Assembly (NCBI GenBank): GCA_016235595.1
Contig: JACRJX010000038.1
Coordinates: 53,603 to 117,602 of the forward strand
Reading direction: 5' to 3'
Length of the DNA stretch: 64,000 bases
From: Verrucomicrobiota bacterium
GTDB taxonomy: Bacteria; Verrucomicrobiota; Verrucomicrobiia; CAIQCK01
The notes below the pieces were generated by a model. The model had not been told where the DNA came from. It saw only the letters and a program-made list of their open reading frames with translations, and did no database searches. A program made the position numbers and the translations under genes. Position 1 is the stretch's first letter. Each line of letters begins with the position of its first letter. Shown here in pieces: positions 61,194 through 64,000 of this stretch.

Positions 61194-63856
61194 TTGTCAA
61201 ACACCTTTCTACCGTTGAGCATCGCTTGACGCGCGGCGGCTTCGGATTGCGACCGCATCTGATAACGGCCATCCCGCTCCAGATCCAGCGCGACCACAGG
61301 AATCGAGTTCGGCCCCAGCATGTCCTCGCGCGGCTGCCGGGCCAAGCGTTCCCTGCCGGCTTGGATGATCGCGAGCGCCTCGCGATAGCGCGGGTCGGTC
61401 TTGTCCGCAAACTTCGCCAGACACGGACTAAGTTCGGGCCGCGTGAAGCTGACCTGCGAACCACACAGTTCGTTACCCTCGATCTTTTTATGGTTCAATC
61501 GCACGTGCTCCGACGGCACCTTGTAGGGGAGGCTGGTCAGTTCCGCGAGTCGCGCCATCTGCAGGTTGTCCAGCGGCGCGCGGCCATAGACGTTGTCGCG
61601 ATACACGCTGTAGTAGGAGCCGTAATAGGGCGCGTTCACGTCAATCCACGTCACGATGCGGTCGAAACTCTCGCGGTCCAGTTTCACGTCCTGATGGCCC
61701 GCGCGCAGCACATCCACCAACCGGCTGCGATGCGAACCCCACGCATACGCCGGCAACACCTCCGGCGGGCCGTCGTGCGCCGCCTTGATCAGCAGCTTCG
61801 GCCCATGCGGCGGATCGGCAAACCAGCGCCGTGCCGACTTGCGGTGCAGGTCGAGGTAGGAGGTGTTGAACACTAGCCCCAGGTCGCCCGCGAGGTTCAG
61901 CTTCGCGCCGGCCGGTTTGCCGTAGTCGTGGCAGCGCACGCAATGGCGGTCGAACACCGGCTGCACCTCGGTCAGGTAGTTGAACTCGCGCGGCGGGCCG
62001 TACCACGGCCGAAGCTTGCTCGGTCCGCGGCGCATTGCCAGCGGGATGTCCGCACGTGCCGCGGCCCCGGAGAGGCGGTCCTCGTGGCAGCCGATGCATC
62101 CGACTTGCTCGCCGGGCTGAATCGTCGTGCCGCTGCGCATCGACTGCACCATCATCCCCTCGGAGTCGAGCGCCTGGAAGAAGAGGAACTTGTCGGCGGG
62201 CACCTCGAAATGGGCCGATCCGTCGGGCTCGACCGGCACGTCGCCGAGGATCCGCTTGTTGCTCGTGCAGTTGTAGTTCATCGCCGGCGCCTGAAACGTG
62301 TCCATGTTCCACATCGGTCCGGTCCAGTTGCGCTTGGGCGGGGCTTCCACAACGCGCAGCGTCTTGATCGCGCCGCGAGGCACGCGCTCCATGCCGGTGC
62401 CGCGGTAGACATCGGCCACGAAGAACGTGCCGGTGCTCTTCGCGTAGTCCACCTGCCGCGGGACGACCGGCGCGCGAGGCCGGGGCGCAAGCGGCATCGG
62501 ATCGAAACACCCGAGCGCATCGCCGCCGGGCTGCGCGGATGGGGCGGCCGCGTGGAGCAGGATCTCGTTGCCGAAGGTGTCCAACAGGAAGATGCCCATC
62601 CGCTCGCCCTGACCGAGCATCCGCGAGCAGAGGAAATACTTGCCCGCGCCTTGTCCGGTCGCCGGGTCGCTGAGCGGATATGGATCCTCGTACTTGATCG
62701 GCAGCGAGGTGAACGCATCGATCTGGCCGACGACCGGATGCCCCGGATCCTGCCCCTGCCGATAGTCGGTGCTATTGCGCAGATACGGCCGGATGTCGCC
62801 CGGCCAACTCCGTACCACCGGTTCGACGCCGTCCAGGCCTCGCTGGCGGTCCAGGATCACCATGGCGCCCCAGGGCCGGTCGTGGCAGGAACTGAAAATG
62901 GCCACGCATCGCGACGAGCCGGGGATGATCCGGCCGTCGAAGATTGCGCCGGGCGACCATGCGTTGTTGCCGTAGTAGAGCGCGTGCTGCGTTCCGTCGG
63001 GGTTCACCGTCCACAACCCAAACGACGGTCCGTAGGCGCGGTCCACGTATTCCCACCGATCGTACAGGATGCGCCCGTCGGGCATGACCGAGGGGCGCGA
63101 GTCGAACAGGTTGTTGCGGCTGATCTGGCGGATGTTGGAGCCGTCGCCGTTCATGACGAACAGGTTGGCTTGGACGTGCCGGTTGCAGCCGCAGTACTTG
63201 ATGTCGCGCGTGCTGGCGAACACGATGTCGCCGTTGGGCAGATAGGCGGGATCGAGATCGGTGTCGGGCGACGATCGCGTGAGTTGCCGGAGGCCGGCGC
63301 CGTCGGCTCGGATCTCGAAGATGTGGCAGCTATCCCGGACGCTATGGCGCATCGCAAAGACGATCCGCGCGCCGTCGTAGTCGACCTCCAGATCGCGCGC
63401 CACGCCGTTGGGAACCGCGAGCAACGTCTGCACCCGGCCCCCGCGGCCGAAATCCACCGTCTTGATCGCCGCGCCCGTGCGGAAACTCTGTGCGCTGACC
63501 TCTCCGGGCTGGAAATCGGTGCCGGTGTTGTGATGGTCGGGCGCGTATTGCGGGCGCTCGGCGAAGACGATCGGCGCGCCGCTGACCAACGGGTTCGCGA
63601 CGAGCGCCTCGCGTTGAAGCCGGACGAACGCCGCGCGCGCGGAATCGGTGCCCGGCGGGATCTGCTTCTCGATCAGGTCCAGCCGGCGGAGGAACTCGCC
63701 GGCGGCCGGATATCGCGGGCCGAACGCGGTCTGCAAATCGCCAATCGCTGCGCGCAACGTCGCCGGAGTGCCGCCCGGAGCCGGTGCGGCCGTCGGCGGG
63801 CTGTCGGCGAGAGCCACGGCGGGCAAAGCCAACGCCAGAACAAACCATCGCATCAT
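61190..63856 (-). CDS. TolB-like propeller, di-heme c protein (HzsA-related), paralog 4
   Basis: An 888-residue exported protein, signal MMRWFVLALALPAVALA. The helical N-terminal part (ATLRAAIGDLQTAFGPRYPAAGEFLRRLDLIEKQ) aligns with the same stretch of paralog 3 (KLRLAVAELGKSFPKDYPATDFLRRLDDYEH), so the pair arose by tandem duplication. Propeller blades follow (ARIVFAMRHSVRDSCHIFEIRADG, YLPNGDIVFASTRD), then CIGCH (587-591) and CVRCH (639-643), 52 residues apart. There is no LamG domain. The frame is open to 63940, but the signal peptide and GGAGGAG site place the start at 63856. Its stop overlaps the paralog 3 start. Confidence 0.85.
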   Translation of the reverse strand: MMRWFVLALALPAVALADSPPTAAPAPGGTPATLRAAIGDLQTAFGPRYPAAGEFLRRLDLIEKQIPPGTDSARAAFVRLQREALVANPLVSGAPIVFAERPQYAPDHHNTGTDFQPGEVSAQSFRTGAAIKTVDFGRGGRVQTLLAVPNGVARDLEVDYDGARIVFAMRHSVRDSCHIFEIRADGAGLRQLTRSSPDTDLDPAYLPNGDIVFASTRDIKYCGCNRHVQANLFVMNGDGSNIRQISRNNLFDSRPSVMPDGRILYDRWEYVDRAYGPSFGLWTVNPDGTQHALYYGNNAWSPGAIFDGRIIPGSSRCVAIFSSCHDRPWGAMVILDRQRGLDGVEPVVRSWPGDIRPYLRNSTDYRQGQDPGHPVVGQIDAFTSLPIKYEDPYPLSDPATGQGAGKYFLCSRMLGQGERMGIFLLDTFGNEILLHAAAPSAQPGGDALGCFDPMPLAPRPRAPVVPRQVDYAKSTGTFFVADVYRGTGMERVPRGAIKTLRVVEAPPKRNWTGPMWNMDTFQAPAMNYNCTSNKRILGDVPVEPDGSAHFEVPADKFLFFQALDSEGMMVQSMRSGTTIQPGEQVGCIGCHEDRLSGAAARADIPLAMRRGPSKLRPWYGPPREFNYLTEVQPVFDRHCVRCHDYGKPAGAKLNLAGDLGLVFNTSYLDLHRKSARRWFADPPHGPKLLIKAAHDGPPEVLPAYAWGSHRSRLVDVLRAGHQDVKLDRESFDRIVTWIDVNAPYYGSYYSVYRDNVYGRAPLDNLQMARLAELTSLPYKVPSEHVRLNHKKIEGNELCGSQVSFTRPELSPCLAKFADKTDPRYREALAIIQAGRERLARQPREDMLGPNSIPVVALDLERDGRYQMRSQSEAAARQAMLNGRKVFDK

Positions 63857-63911
63857 TCGTCTCCTCCGCGTCCGTCTCGGATCGCGGCGCAGTTCATTGG
63901 ACGGACGGGAC

Positions 63912-64000
63912 CTAGGTAAAGACATCGCGCACCGCTTCAAGATACTTCAGTCCGTGGACCGTGTCAGGCTCGAGGTAGCTGCCCTCGGTCCACTCGTTCC
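63912..64000 (-). CDS. C-terminus of a WbsX/GH99-like protein (5' part outside window)
   Basis: The last 28 codons of a minus-strand gene enter from the right edge and stop at TAG (63912-63914). The sequence NEWTEGSYLEPD followed by HGLKYLEAVRDVF matches the C-terminal signature of the WbsX / glycosyltransferase- or GH99-like family (WNEW-EG-YLEPD-YG-YLEA). It lies 55 bp upstream of the paralog 4 start and probably belongs to the same transcript. Too short to say more. Confidence 0.65.
   Translation of the reverse strand, partial: NEWTEGSYLEPDTVHGLKYLEAVRDVFT

Noticed and set aside
25077..63856. True hydrazine synthase (anammox) genes
   Set aside because: Only alpha-like propeller/heme proteins occur, in four paralogs with LamG additions among glycosidases; no HzsB or HzsC.
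61928..63919. 663-codon plus-strand open frame opposite paralog 4
   Set aside because: Antisense to clear propeller and CXXCH coding sequence; no plausible protein features.

Overview
The window looks like a chromosome segment of a PVC-superphylum bacterium, most likely Verrucomicrobiota. This is inferred from gene content: a GldA/GldF/GldG-type ABC block with a DUF4340 protein, DUF1080 and ThuA proteins, VCBS-repeat proteins, Tat-exported Gfo/Idh/MocA oxidoreductases, LamG domains, and several large propeller/cytochrome proteins related to the alpha subunit of hydrazine synthase. G+C is high throughout. I see no rRNA, tRNA, CRISPR array or transposase. No gene-free stretch exceeds about 290 bases once start codons are placed.

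Layout. 1-8489 (+): the end of an ABC ATPase gene, its permease, a GldG-like protein, a DUF4340 protein and an AsmA-like protein, an envelope block. 8568-12532 (+): a GH5-like enzyme and a coupled PHP-type hydrolase, a small membrane protein, and a lone corrinoid protein. 12543-19362: a BNR-type secreted protein (-), a DUF1080 protein (+), a GH2 enzyme (-) and an XRE-cupin regulator (-). 19552-24917 (-): an esterase-like gene overlapping a 1483-residue protein with four modules (amidotransferase-like, GH43-like, six-hairpin, beta-helix). 25077-28610 (-): a LamG/propeller/di-heme protein.

28859-42314 (-): operon A, with seven genes. In order of transcription they encode ThuA-VCBS, Gfo/Idh/MocA, ThuA, a propeller/tri-heme protein, a TIM-barrel glycosidase-like protein, a GH5-like protein and an SGNH hydrolase. 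42409-43311 (+): PocR-AraC regulator 1, divergent from operon A. 43336-55104 (-): operon B, with six genes for two six-hairpin proteins, a beta-helix protein, a GH127-like enzyme, a PQQ-type propeller and a GH39-like lipoprotein. 55216-56115 (+): PocR-AraC regulator 2, divergent from operon B. 56185-64000 (-): a Tat-exported GH5-like enzyme, two overlapping propeller/di-heme proteins, and the last 28 codons of a WbsX-like gene.

How it fits together. Nearly every gene after 8.5 kb has a signal peptide, so the island is mostly secreted or periplasmic carbohydrate-processing machinery. No SusC/SusD or sugar transporter gene is present. Operons A and B look like parallel modules: each is divergent from one of two closely related PocR-AraC regulators, and each intergenic region carries the same 37-bp element (31/37 identical) with two ACAT/ATGT half-sites exactly 21 bp apart. 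The four propeller/CXXCH proteins could couple glycan processing to redox chemistry, but nothing here proves that. Domain shuffling is visible: a 74-bp direct repeat flanks the beta-helix module of the 1483-residue protein.
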